Below, piece by piece: positions 36,593-45,573 of a DNA stretch of 64,000 nucleotides. The notes beneath the pieces are model-generated. The model searched no databases. It had not been told where the DNA came from and saw only the letters and a list, made by a program, of their open reading frames with translations. The position numbers and the translations under genes are program-made. Source of the DNA: Paraburkholderia sp. CNPSo 3272 (GTDB taxonomy: Bacteria > Pseudomonadota > Gammaproteobacteria > Burkholderiales > Burkholderiaceae); contig NZ_JAMBPQ010000003.1 in the NCBI RefSeq assembly GCF_024206495.1, positions 248,001-312,000 on the forward strand, given 5' to 3'. Numbering within the stretch: position 1 is the stretch's first letter; each line of letters begins with the position of its first letter.

Positions 36593-36644
36593 TTCTTTGG
36601 ATAACTCCACATGAAGCAACGTGCCCGAAGGCCACGCGTTCTAT

Positions 36645-36720
<76 letters not shown>

Positions 36721-36877
36721 ATGCAGAACGGCTTCCACGCCAGTGGGATGACGCAGAATCGAGCAATGTCAGCTACTAGACCTGCTCGAAGAGCGGCGAT
36801 TATATACGCCGCGCACGCAACCTCGCAAGCACTCTCGCGCCCGCCGCGAACTATACTGGAGTCCTTACGATTACCCG

Positions 36878-36908
36878 AAAAAGCAAAAAGCCGGCTTGTG
36901 AGCCGGCT
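36878..36908 (-). terminator. Rho-independent terminator after tRNA-Leu
   Basis: On the minus strand a hairpin with 8-bp arms AGCCGGCT around CACA is followed by TTTTTGCTTTTT. It lies 90 bases downstream of tRNA-Leu, so tRNA-Ala must have its own promoter in 36721-36877. Confidence 0.75.
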
Positions 36909-36997
36909 CTATTGCGCCATTCGCAGCAGAAGCGCGCGAATGCAGTTCGTTCCAGTATCACCGCGCAGTTCCCGCGCACGATACTCGATTCGAATTT

Positions 36998-37082
36998 TGG
37001 TGCCGACGGCGAGACTCGAACTCGCACAGCTTTCGCCACTACCCCCTCAAGATAGCGTGTCTACCAATTTCACCACGTCGGC
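36998..37082 (-). tRNA. tRNA-Leu (GAG)
   Basis: 85 bases with acceptor GCCGACG, D-arm TGGTGAAATTGGTAGACA, anticodon loop TTGAGGG (anticodon GAG), a long variable arm typical of Leu tRNAs, T-arm GCGAGTTCGAGTCTCGC and encoded CCA. Upstream neighbour of tRNA-Ala on the same strand. Confidence 0.97.
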
Positions 37083-37163
37083 AATCCAATACAACCCGGG
37101 ACTCGTTAGATCCCGTCCATTCTCGCCCTCGTGGGCTCGAAGGGTCGCCATTGTATCGACTCG

Positions 37164-37626
37164 TCACGCATTTTTGAAGGCCCCGGGCGAAGATTTTTTG
37201 AAGCCCTGCGCCAACGCTTCGATGGGATCGTAGAGGTTTTGCGCCGCCGTATAAGAGTTCTCAAACACCTGTCCGTATTGCTGGCTGCCTTGCAGCGTGC
37301 CCGCGCCGGTCGCGACGTTGTACTTCTGGAACACCCAGGCCCAGCGGTCGCGCCGCGTGATCGACTGGCCGAGCGAGAGCATCGCGCTCCAGTGGTCGTT
37401 GAACGCGCAGTCGGCGCGCACGAGCTGCGACGTGGCGCTCGCCGTGGTCGGCCTGTTGTTGCAGCTTCGAAGGGTCGGGCATGGTCGGCAGCGTGATCCT
37501 GCCGTTCACGGCGACAAGCGGCGCGATGCCGGCCTGCTCGACAATTTGCGTTTCCATGTGCTCGAGATCGTATGGCAGCTTGAGCTTGTCGTTTACACGC
37601 CAGTCGATCGCGGCGCTCACGAACTT
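37164..37626 (-). pseudogene. Remnant of a TonB-dependent siderophore receptor
   Basis: The minus strand reads KFVSAAIDWRVNDKLKLPYD and APLVAVNGRITLPTMPDPSK, standard for the first strands of FhuA/FpvA-type receptors. It then shifts frame near 37450 and continues LVRADCAFNDHWSAMLSLGQ. The plug domain and most of the barrel are missing. The 5-prime edge overlaps the LysR gene end. Confidence 0.7.
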
Positions 37627-38579
37627 GCGGCGGCCGCCCCGCGCCGGCTCTTTTTCGCGGGAGAGGGAAGGGGCGTGCGCTTGCGCACCGCGTCGGCGTG
37701 TTCGCGAATCGTCTCGATCAGCGCGCGCAATCCCGCCGGCGCGTGCCGCCGCCCGGGGTAATAAAGGCAGAGCCCGTCGAGCGGCGGCGTCCAGTCCTCC
37801 AGCACGCGCACGAGCGTGCCCGCCGCGAGGTCCGCGTTTACGTTCCATTCGGTCAGATACGCAAGGCCGAGTCCGTCACGGGCGGCCGCGAGCATGAGAC
37901 CGGGCTCGTCGAGTGTCAACGTACCCTCCACGGCCACGCGCACGGCCTGCCCGCGCCGCTCGAACTCCCACTGGTAGATTTGCCCGCTCGGCATGCGGCT
38001 GCGTATGCAGCGGTGCGACTGGAGGTCGGCGGGCGTGCGCGGCGGCTTGTGCTTCGAAAAATATTCCGGACTACCAACCACTGCAAAACGCTGACGGTCG
38101 CCGAAAGGCACGGCAATCATGTCCTGCGGCACCGTTTCGGCGAGGCGAATACCGGCGTCGTAGCCTTCGACCACGATGTCGATGAGCCGCCCTTCCGTAA
38201 CGAGATCGAGCTTCATCTCGGGATAGCGCTGCAGATAAGCGATGAAAATGGGCATGACCTGTTTCGCCGCTCCCACCGAAGCATTGATGCGCAGCGTGCC
38301 AGAGGGCGTGTCGCGAAAGCTGCCGGCCTGGTCGAGCGCCTCGCGGATCGTGGACAACGCGGGCGCGACGCTGCCCACGAACTGCGCACCCGCTTCCGTC
38401 AAGGCCACGCTGCGCGTAGTGCGGTTGAAGAGCCGCACGCCGATGCGCGCTTCGAGCGCCGCCACCGCGTGGCTGAGCGCCGAGGTCGACACGCTCAGTT
38501 CATTCGCCGCCGCACGGAAGTTGCGATGGCGCGCCACGGCCAGCACGGCTTCGAGTTCCACCAGGCCCGATGTTTTCAT
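37617..38579 (-). CDS. LysR-family transcriptional regulator
   Basis: A 320-aa regulator: winged HTH at residues 5-65 (FRAAANELSVSTSALSHAVA, then FNRTTRSVALTEAG) and a periplasmic-binding-like effector domain from about residue 90. It is divergent from the aldehyde dehydrogenase gene 101 bases away and probably controls it. The last 20 residues (PSPAKKSRRGAAAASS) are unusual and may result from the junction with the receptor remnant downstream. Confidence 0.93.
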   Translation of the reverse strand: MKTSGLVELEAVLAVARHRNFRAAANELSVSTSALSHAVAALEARIGVRLFNRTTRSVALTEAGAQFVGSVAPALSTIREALDQAGSFRDTPSGTLRINASVGAAKQVMPIFIAYLQRYPEMKLDLVTEGRLIDIVVEGYDAGIRLAETVPQDMIAVPFGDRQRFAVVGSPEYFSKHKPPRTPADLQSHRCIRSRMPSGQIYQWEFERRGQAVRVAVEGTLTLDEPGLMLAAARDGLGLAYLTEWNVNADLAAGTLVRVLEDWTPPLDGLCLYYPGRRHAPAGLRALIETIREHADAVRKRTPLPSPAKKSRRGAAAASS

Positions 38580-38680
38580 TGTCCCAATTCGCTCAACAGC
38601 TCATGCAGCATTGTACGGCTAGTCAACGCAATGCCAGGCGTCTATCGTGCCTTCATCGACTCACGTTTTCTGGAGCAGCC

Positions 38681-40102
38681 ATGCAGATCATCGACAAAAT
38701 CTATATCGACGGCGCGTTCGTCACGCCGCACGGCGAAGAATACTTCGACCTCTTCAACCCGGCGGCCGAGGCCGTGATCGGCCGCGTGCGCCTCGCCGAC
38801 GCGGCGGACGCGGACGCGGCCATCGCCGCCGCGAAGCGCGCGTTCCCGGCGTTTTCGCGCACCCCGAAGGCGCAGCGCATCGAGATGCTGATGGCGCTGC
38901 ACGAGGCCGCCGTCGCGAGCGAGGACGCACTTTTCGAAGCGATCGTGCAAGAGTACGGCGCGCCGGTCTCGCGCGGCCGCTGGATGGCGCAGCACGCATC
39001 CAACGTGCTGCGCGACGCCGCGCAGACGCTAGAAGGCTATGCGTTCACGCGGCGCGCAGGCACGGCCGAGGTCACCATGCAGCCGCTCGGCGTGGCGGGG
39101 CTGATCACGCCCTGGAACAGCGACGCGGGCTTCATCTGCGGCAAACTGGCGGCCGCGCTCGCGGCGGGCTGCACGGCCGTCGTCAAGCCAAGCGAGATGA
39201 GCGCGCTCCAGACGCGCATCGTGACCGAGGCGCTGCATTCGGCGGGCTTGCCTGCGGGCCTCTTCAACATCGTCACGGGCCGCGGCGACACCGTGGGCGC
39301 GCGTATCGCCGCGCATCCCGACGTCGCCAAGATTTCATTCACGGGTTCGACCGCAGTGGGCAAGTCGATCCTGCGCACGGCTGCGGAAACGCTCAAGCGC
39401 GTGACGCTCGAACTGGGCGGCAAGTCGCCGGTCGTCGTGCTCGACGACGCGAATTTCGACGAAGCCGTGCCGCTCGCGCTGCAGGCTGGCTTCATGAACA
39501 GCGGACAGGCGTGCATTGCGGGTACGCGCATTCTCGTGCCGCAGTCGCGGCTCGTCGAATTCGAAGCGCGTGTCGCAGAAGCGGTGGCGCAGTTCCAGGC
39601 GGGCGATCCGCGCGACACGCGCACGAGCGTCGGCCCCATGGTGAGCCAGAAGCAATGGGAGCGCGTGCAGCGCTATATCGGCATCGGCATCGACGAAGGC
39701 GCACGCCTGATTGCGGGCGGCGCGGGGCGGCCCGACGGTATCGAGTCGGGCTGGTTCGTGCGTCCCACCGTGTTCAGCGGCGTGACGAACGACATGACCA
39801 TCGCCCGCGAGGAAATTTTCGGGCCGGTGCTCTCGATCATCGCGTATCGCGACACGGCGCACGCCGTCGAGATCGCCAACGACACGCCTTATGGACTGCA
39901 GGCCTACGTGCTCTCGCCCGATATCGCGCGCGCGCGCCGCGTGGCCGCGCAGATCGAAGCGGGCCGCGTGCTTGTCAACACGCTCGCCCATGAGCCGGCT
40001 GCGCCGTTCGGCGGCTTCAAGCAATCGGGCATCGGGCGCGAGTACGGCGCCTTCGGGATCGAAGCGTTTCTGGAACCGAAGTCCACGCTCGGCGTGCTTT
40101 GA
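38681..40102 (+). CDS. NAD(P)-dependent aldehyde dehydrogenase
   Basis: A 473-aa ALDH of normal length. The cofactor loop (SFTGSTAVGKSI), catalytic Glu in LELGGKSP and catalytic Cys in NSGQACIAGTRI are present, as are the Asn in PWNSDAGF and the EEIFGPVLS motif. Substrate unknown; the closest styles are broad aldehyde/semialdehyde dehydrogenases. ATG 38681 follows TGGAGC; a longer frame upstream overlaps the LysR gene and is not used. Expected to be under control of the divergent LysR protein. Confidence 0.93.
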   Translation: MQIIDKIYIDGAFVTPHGEEYFDLFNPAAEAVIGRVRLADAADADAAIAAAKRAFPAFSRTPKAQRIEMLMALHEAAVASEDALFEAIVQEYGAPVSRGRWMAQHASNVLRDAAQTLEGYAFTRRAGTAEVTMQPLGVAGLITPWNSDAGFICGKLAAALAAGCTAVVKPSEMSALQTRIVTEALHSAGLPAGLFNIVTGRGDTVGARIAAHPDVAKISFTGSTAVGKSILRTAAETLKRVTLELGGKSPVVVLDDANFDEAVPLALQAGFMNSGQACIAGTRILVPQSRLVEFEARVAEAVAQFQAGDPRDTRTSVGPMVSQKQWERVQRYIGIGIDEGARLIAGGAGRPDGIESGWFVRPTVFSGVTNDMTIAREEIFGPVLSIIAYRDTAHAVEIANDTPYGLQAYVLSPDIARARRVAAQIEAGRVLVNTLAHEPAAPFGGFKQSGIGREYGAFGIEAFLEPKSTLGVL

Positions 40103-40128
40103 TGCGCCGCTAGCCGCATCAAGATACA

Positions 40129-40174
40129 AACGCCCCGGTTGTACTGCTGACCGGGGCGTTCGAACTGCGTTTTT
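40129..40174 (+). terminator. Rho-independent terminator of the aldehyde dehydrogenase gene
   Basis: Perfect 10-bp arms AACGCCCCGG and CCGGGGCGTT enclose 12 bases; a T-run follows at 40170-40174. It separates the convergent dehydrogenase and chemoreceptor genes. Confidence 0.75.
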
Positions 40175-40185
40175 AGCGTCCTACA

Positions 40186-41919
40186 TCAGAAGGTCTGCCA
40201 GTCGTCATCGGACGTGGCCGTCGCGGGTTCGCGCCGATCCGCCTTGGGAGCGGACGCAGCGGGGGCTCGCACGGGCGCGGGCCTCGAAGCTGCGGGGCGC
40301 CTGGCCGTTGCGCTCGCAACGGCCTTCGCCGCCGGCAGAGTATTCGTCGTTGCCGCACGGGCCGCCGAGCCGATGTTGAACACCGATACCAGTTCGCGCA
40401 ACGCCGCTGCCTGAGAGGACATCGACTGCGCCGCCGCCGACGCTTCCTCGACGAGCGCCGCGTTCTGCTGCGTGACTTCGTCCATCTGCGTGACGGCCTG
40501 GTTGACCTGCTCGATGCCGGTGCGCTGCTCGCCCGAGGCCGCCGAAATCTCGTTCATCAGGTCGGCAACTCGCTTGACCGATTGCACGATCTCGCCCATC
40601 GTGCGGCCCGCGTCGTCCACGAGCGCCGTGCCGTTGTTGACGCGCTCGACCGATACGCTGATGAGTTCCTTGATTTCACGCGCCGCCGTCGCGCTGCGCT
40701 GCGCGAGCGTGCGCACTTCGCCGGCAACTACCGCGAAGCCGCGGCCCTGTTCGCCTGCTCGCGCCGCTTCCACGGCCGCGTTGAGCGCCAGGATATTGGT
40801 CTGGAATGCGATGCCCTCGATCACTGAAATGATCTGCGCGACCTGCTCGGAGCTGTTCGCGATATCGCGCATCGTATCAACCACGCGGCCCACCACTTCG
40901 CCGCCGCGCGTGGCCGTTTGCGAAGCCTGGCCCGCCAGCGTGTTGCCTTGGGTTGCGTTGTCGGCGTTCTGCTTGACGGTCGCCGTGAGCTCTTCCATGC
41001 TCGCCGCCGTTTCTTCGAGCGAAGCGGCCTGTTCCTCGGTGCGCTGGCTCAGGTCGGTGTTGCCCGCCGCGATCTGCGCGGAAGCCGTCGCAATGCCTTC
41101 GCTGCCCGTGCGCACGCGGCCCACCAGGTCGACCAGCCGCTCGGTCATGTGACGCAGCGCGCCGAGCAACTGGGCCGCCTCGTCGGTGCCGTCCACGTCG
41201 ATGCGCGCGGTAAGGTCGCCGCGCGCCACCGTTTCGGCCACATCCACGGCCCGGGCGATCGGGCCCGTGATCGAACGCGTGATGAAGAGGGCAATCGTGG
41301 CACCGATGCCAATGGCGATCACGATCAGCGCGATGGTCCACGCGACCGCGCTGTGGTACGCCGCCTTCGCCGTGGCGACTTCGGCGGTCGAGCCGTTGTG
41401 ATTGAGGGTCACGTCCTGGTTGATGAGATCCATGACTGCCACGAACGACTTCGCCGATGCGCTCGAAACCGCAGCGCGGGCATCCGGCGATCCGCCATCG
41501 GCGGACATGACCAGGGCCTCGATCTTCTTGTCGTCGTCCAGATATTGCGACCATGCGCTGCCGATCGAATCGAACAAGCGGCGCTCTTCGGCCGAGGAGA
41601 GCAACTTCGAATAGCTGTCGAGCAGCGTGCCGAACTGGCTGATCATCTGGGCGTGCTGGTCGTGCAGCGTAGCCTTCTCACTGGCGTCGCTGGCGATCAG
41701 CATCCGCAGCGACGTGCGACGCACGTCCTGCGCCTGATTGCGCATGTTGCCGAGCGTCTCGACGCTGGGCAGCCAGTCCGTAGCGATTTCCTCCGTGCCG
41801 TCGAATATGCGCGACGCCTGAAGCAGCCCGATCCCGCCCACCGCGCCGAGCAGGAGCAACACAATGGCAAAGCCCGCGCCGAGACGCGGGCCGATCTTGA
41901 TTCTGGTAAGGAATGACAT
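40186..41919 (-). CDS. Methyl-accepting chemotaxis protein
   Basis: A 577-aa receptor: transmembrane helix at about 11-30 (GAGFAIVLLLLGAVGGIGLL), a four-helix-bundle ligand domain, second transmembrane helix at about 190-210 (TIALIVIAIGIGATIALFI), HAMP, and the signalling tip (VIEGIAFQTNILALNAAVEA). An Ala/Pro-rich linker ends in the pentapeptide DWQTF, which in such receptors tethers CheR and CheB. The signal sensed is unknown. ATG 41919 was chosen because the hydrophobic N-terminus begins right after it. Confidence 0.95.
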   Translation of the reverse strand: MSFLTRIKIGPRLGAGFAIVLLLLGAVGGIGLLQASRIFDGTEEIATDWLPSVETLGNMRNQAQDVRRTSLRMLIASDASEKATLHDQHAQMISQFGTLLDSYSKLLSSAEERRLFDSIGSAWSQYLDDDKKIEALVMSADGGSPDARAAVSSASAKSFVAVMDLINQDVTLNHNGSTAEVATAKAAYHSAVAWTIALIVIAIGIGATIALFITRSITGPIARAVDVAETVARGDLTARIDVDGTDEAAQLLGALRHMTERLVDLVGRVRTGSEGIATASAQIAAGNTDLSQRTEEQAASLEETAASMEELTATVKQNADNATQGNTLAGQASQTATRGGEVVGRVVDTMRDIANSSEQVAQIISVIEGIAFQTNILALNAAVEAARAGEQGRGFAVVAGEVRTLAQRSATAAREIKELISVSVERVNNGTALVDDAGRTMGEIVQSVKRVADLMNEISAASGEQRTGIEQVNQAVTQMDEVTQQNAALVEEASAAAQSMSSQAAALRELVSVFNIGSAARAATTNTLPAAKAVASATARRPAASRPAPVRAPAASAPKADRREPATATSDDDWQTF

Positions 41920-42065
41920 GGGGACGCCGTAGTGAGAGGTCACCCATATTGACGACATCGACGTCAAAAAATTAAGTCATTGTTGCAAATATAACAATGC
42001 GTAAGGAACACACGCGCATAGTGAACGATCGGTCTCTTTTCATACGATAAGGAGCCCGTATCAAG

Positions 42066-42971
42066 TCAGAGACCCGCCACCCATACTCCGACCTGTGCGA
42101 TCGCCGAATCGCGCTGCGCCGAACTGGCATGCGTCGCGCCGGTGAGATAGGTCGTGACGAGGATGGGCGCGCGTCCGGTGGGCCAGACAATGGCCACATC
42201 GTTCGCCGTGCCATGGTCGCCGGTGCCGGTCTTGTCGCCCACGCGCCAGTCGTTCGGCAGGCCCGCGCGCAAACGCGCATCACCGGTCTTGTTGGCGACG
42301 AGCCATGCAATGAGTTGCTCGCGCGATGCCGCCGAAAGACGCTCGCCCAGCAGCAATTCGCGCAGGTTCGCGAGCATGGCGGCGGGCGTGGTCGTATCGC
42401 GCGGGTCGCCGGGGATCGCTTCGTTGAGCGTGGTCTCGTTGCGGTCGAGGCGCGTGACCGGGTCGCCAATGCTGCGCGCGAAAGCGGTGATCGCCGCAGG
42501 GCCGCCAATGCTATCCAGCAGCAGGTTGGCCGCCGTGTTGTCGCTGCGGGTGAGCGCGGCTTCGCACAGCTCGGCGACCGTCATTCCCTCACCGCCCGCA
42601 CGCGGTCCGCTCACCGGCGAATACGACACGACTTGCGCAGGCGAATACACGACCTTGCGCGCGAGGTCTTCCTCGCCGTGATCCTTGCGCGTCAGCACGG
42701 CCGATGCGAGCAACACCTTGAACGTGCTGCACATCGGAAAGCGCTCGTGCATGCGCCATCCGCGCACGTGTGGGTTCGCCGTGTCGAGCATCGCCACGCC
42801 GAGCCGTCCGCCTGCCTGCGCCTCGATGGCGGCGAGCTGCTTGTCCGCTGCGCCAGCGGGCGTCGCGTCCGTTTCCGGCGCCGTTCCCCCTGTTGCGCCG
42901 AATGCTTGAGATGCAACGCCAGCTATCGCGCCGCCCAACACCGTCATCGTGAATCTACGTCGCGTGATCAT
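42066..42971 (-). CDS. Class A beta-lactamase with Tat signal
   Basis: A 301-aa serine beta-lactamase. All class A landmarks are present: CSTFK (Ser70, Lys73, with Cys at 69), SDN (130-132), the ETTLN segment with Glu166, and KTGTG (234-238). The N-terminus ITRRRFTMTVLGGAIAG is a twin-arginine signal, as in Burkholderia Pen enzymes, so the enzyme folds before export to the periplasm. ATG 42971 has GGAGAGG upstream. The divergent LysR gene 97 bases away probably regulates it in the manner of PenR/AmpR. Confidence 0.94.
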   Translation of the reverse strand: MITRRRFTMTVLGGAIAGVASQAFGATGGTAPETDATPAGAADKQLAAIEAQAGGRLGVAMLDTANPHVRGWRMHERFPMCSTFKVLLASAVLTRKDHGEEDLARKVVYSPAQVVSYSPVSGPRAGGEGMTVAELCEAALTRSDNTAANLLLDSIGGPAAITAFARSIGDPVTRLDRNETTLNEAIPGDPRDTTTPAAMLANLRELLLGERLSAASREQLIAWLVANKTGDARLRAGLPNDWRVGDKTGTGDHGTANDVAIVWPTGRAPILVTTYLTGATHASSAQRDSAIAQVGVWVAGL

Positions 42972-43068
42972 GGCCTCTCCTTGAAGTGCCGCCACTATCG
43001 CGTGTTCTCCACGAGGCGACAAACGATGATAAATTGCGCGTTGCCCCAGAAAAACTTATGCCTCGATC

Positions 43069-43947
43069 ATGCGAACGTATCTGCCCCTCAATGCATTACG
43101 CGCGTTCGAATCGTCGGCGCGGCATCTGAGCTTCACGCGCGCGGCGAGCGAGCTGAACGTGACTCAGGCGGCCGTCAGCCAGCAGGTCCGAACGCTCGAG
43201 GAGCGGCTTGGTGCGACCCTCTTCAAGCGCCTGCCGCGCGGCCTTGCGATCACCGACGAAGGTCTCGCGCTGCGCCCCGTGCTCACCGACGCATTCGACC
43301 GCATCGAAGCCGTGTTGCGCCAATTCGAGGGCGGCCACTTTCACGAGGTCTTGACAGTGGGGGCCGTGGGGACCTTCGCAGTGGGCTGGTTGATGCCGCG
43401 CCTGAAGTCGTTTCACGACGCGCATCCGTTCGTCGAGCTGCGCATCATGACGAACAACAATCTCGTCGATCTCGCGGGCGAAGGCCTCGACTTTGCCATT
43501 CGATTCGGCGACGGCACCTGGCCCGGTTCGCGCGCCGCAAAGCTGTTCGACGCGCCGCTCGCCGCTCTCTGCACGCCCGATATCGCGCAGCGTCTGCAGA
43601 GCCCGGCCGATCTCGCCAACGAAAAACTGCTGCGCTCGTATCGTGCCGACGACTGGACGCTCTGGTTCGAAGCCGCCGGGCTCGCCCCGCGCCCGGTGCG
43701 CGGACCCGTATTCGATTCGTCGCGGCTCATGGTGGAAGCGGCAATGCAGGGCGCGGGTATCGCGCTCGCCCCGGTTTCGATGTTCGAGCGCGATCTCGCG
43801 GCGGGAAGGCTCGTACGGCCCTTCGATATCGAGGTGCAGGCCGGCAGCTACTGGCTCACGTCGCAAAAGGGGAAAACGGCGACGCCCGCCATGCGCGCCT
43901 TCAAACAATGGATCGTGAAGGAAGCCGGCAGCGGCGAGGAAGGGTGA
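43069..43947 (+). CDS. LysR-family regulator of the beta-lactamase (PenR/AmpR-like)
   Basis: A 292-aa regulator with the AmpR/GcvA-type N-terminus (LPLNALRAFESSARHLSFTR, then LNVTQAAVSQQVRTLE) and effector domain. Divergent orientation to a class A beta-lactamase is the classic ampR-bla layout, where the activator binds the shared 97-base region 42972-43068. The inducing signal is expected to be muropeptides; that part is family knowledge. Confidence 0.9.
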   Translation: MRTYLPLNALRAFESSARHLSFTRAASELNVTQAAVSQQVRTLEERLGATLFKRLPRGLAITDEGLALRPVLTDAFDRIEAVLRQFEGGHFHEVLTVGAVGTFAVGWLMPRLKSFHDAHPFVELRIMTNNNLVDLAGEGLDFAIRFGDGTWPGSRAAKLFDAPLAALCTPDIAQRLQSPADLANEKLLRSYRADDWTLWFEAAGLAPRPVRGPVFDSSRLMVEAAMQGAGIALAPVSMFERDLAAGRLVRPFDIEVQAGSYWLTSQKGKTATPAMRAFKQWIVKEAGSGEEG

Positions 43948-43975
43948 TGCGCGGGCCACCGTCGCGGTCAGTCTG

Positions 43976-44473
43976 CTACGCGCTTGCCTGCGTGAGCCGT
44001 GCGTGAAGCGCTTCGATTTCCGTTTCGGCAAAGACCTCGATGCCGTGCTGACGCAGCAACGCAGTCGTCACACCTGCGCCCGCATGCTTGCGGCCCGCGA
44101 AGCTGCCGTCGTAAATCGCACGACTGCCGCACGAGGGGCTGCCATCGGTCAGCAGCGCATAGCGGCAGTCGTGGGCTAACGCTAGTTCGAGCGCGACGCG
44201 GGCGCCTTCGACGAAACATATGGAAACGTCCTCGCCGCGCGCATCGATCACGTGTGCGAGCCCTGCCAGCACAGCGGCGCCAGAAGCGGCGTTTGCGATC
44301 TCCGCAGGCGGCCTCGGCACGCCGAACCCGCCCGCGACTTCCGGGCAAACGGGCACGAGCCGCCCCTCGCGCTGCCACTGCTCGATCAGTGCATGCGCAA
44401 CGGTTTTCGCCGAGCCGTCGTATCGAACCGGGCGGCCAAGCAGGCAAGCGCTAACGAGTATTCGGGGGAGCAT
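43976..44473 (-). CDS. DUF523 family protein (TudS-like)
   Basis: A 165-aa protein with the three family cysteines: SACLLG near the start, VCPEVAGGFGVPRPP and LTDGSPSCGS. DUF523 includes TudS, a 4Fe-4S thiouracil desulfidase, and the cysteines seen are those that would bind the cluster. It is convergent with the LysR gene, with a 28-base gap. Substrate here unknown. Confidence 0.88.
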   Translation of the reverse strand: MLPRILVSACLLGRPVRYDGSAKTVAHALIEQWQREGRLVPVCPEVAGGFGVPRPPAEIANAASGAAVLAGLAHVIDARGEDVSICFVEGARVALELALAHDCRYALLTDGSPSCGSRAIYDGSFAGRKHAGAGVTTALLRQHGIEVFAETEIEALHARLTQASA

Positions 44474-44509
44474 GCGCGAAGAGGTTCCATTGCACGAATG
44501 CCCCGCATT

Positions 44510-45571
44510 TTACGCGCCGAAGTCGAGCAACACCTTGCAGGTCTCGCGTGGATTGTGCTCCGCCAGCTCGAACGCGCTGCTCACCTCGCGAAAATCCACC
44601 TTGTGCGTGATGATCGATTCCGGCGTCACAAGCCCGCGCTCCAGCCAGTCGATAACGGTCGGGAACATCGCGCAGTTCAGGCGCGAAGCACACAACGTGA
44701 GTTCCTTTTTCGTCAGCTCCTGCTGCGCGATGGCCGAAGGCGTCGACGAAAAACCGAGCAGCCCGATACGGCCCGCGGGCGCCGCGAGCCGCACCGCCTC
44801 TTCGAGAATCGACGGATGACCCACCGCATCGAAAATCAGCGTGGGGCCGTCTTCCACGCCGCGCGCGCGCAGCGCGTCGGCGAGCGGCTCGTTGCGCGTG
44901 TTGATCGTTTCGTCGGCTTGCGCCCCGCAACGACGTGCGAGTTCGAGCCGCTCGTCGAGCTGATCCGTAATGAACGCACGCACGCCGTACACGCGCTTGA
45001 GCACCTGGAGGATCGTCAGGCCCACGGTGCCCGCGCCGTAGATCAGCGCAACGTCGCTGTCCAGTACACCGGTGCGCGCTGTAACGTTCGCCGCCACGGC
45101 AAACGGCTCGACAATCGCCGCGCACGATTGCGCAATACGCTCGGGAATGCGGTATGCGTTGCGCGCGGGCGCGCACACATACTCGCTGAAACCGCCGTCG
45201 CGATGCACGCCCAGCACGACGAGATTGCGGCACACGTTCTGCCGCCCGATCTGGCACGCGTGGCAGCGCCCACAGCTAATGACGGGATCGACGGCCACGA
45301 GTTCGCCCACGCGCGCGGCATCGACACGCTCGCCAACGGACTCGATGCGGCCCACGAACTCGTGGCCGATGATGCGTGGATACGACACGAACGGATTGTG
45401 CCCGCGATAGATGTGCAGGTCCGAGCCACAGATGCCCGCATAACGCACGCGTACGCGCACTTCTCCCGCTGCGGGCGTGGGCGTGGGCATCTCGCGCACG
45501 GCGAGGCTGTTCGGTCGATCGACTACGACGCTCAACATAGTGGACGCTTCCATGGATATTTGATCAGGCAT
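44510..45571 (-). CDS. Zinc-dependent polyol/aldonate dehydrogenase (RspB/L-gulonate dehydrogenase-like)
   Basis: A medium-chain dehydrogenase of about 353 aa. Catalytic zinc ligands are Cys in GICGSD and His-Glu in IIGHEF; the structural zinc lobe has four Cys in CGRCHACQIGRQNVC. The NAD(P) site is YGAGTVG. Start: ATG 45571, right after the manD stop; GTG 45586, ATG 45553 and ATG 45538 are possible. The RspB-like placement after manD suggests oxidation of L-gulonate or a related acid to D-fructuronate, which the reductase and ManD encoded nearby would process. Inference from context. Confidence 0.88.
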   Translation of the reverse strand: MPDQISMEASTMLSVVVDRPNSLAVREMPTPTPAAGEVRVRVRYAGICGSDLHIYRGHNPFVSYPRIIGHEFVGRIESVGERVDAARVGELVAVDPVISCGRCHACQIGRQNVCRNLVVLGVHRDGGFSEYVCAPARNAYRIPERIAQSCAAIVEPFAVAANVTARTGVLDSDVALIYGAGTVGLTILQVLKRVYGVRAFITDQLDERLELARRCGAQADETINTRNEPLADALRARGVEDGPTLIFDAVGHPSILEEAVRLAAPAGRIGLLGFSSTPSAIAQQELTKKELTLCASRLNCAMFPTVIDWLERGLVTPESIITHKVDFREVSSAFELAEHNPRETCKVLLDFGA

Positions 45572-45573
45572 GC

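Noticed and set aside
38647..39993. A 448-codon frame inside the aldehyde dehydrogenase gene
   Set aside because: It is the shifted frame of a GC-rich gene, Arg/Ala/Gly-rich with no domain; the dehydrogenase frame has all catalytic residues.
42129..44006. A 625-codon plus-strand frame across the beta-lactamase and LysR genes
   Set aside because: It runs antisense to one real gene and out of frame with the other; it has arginine-rich composition and no domain.
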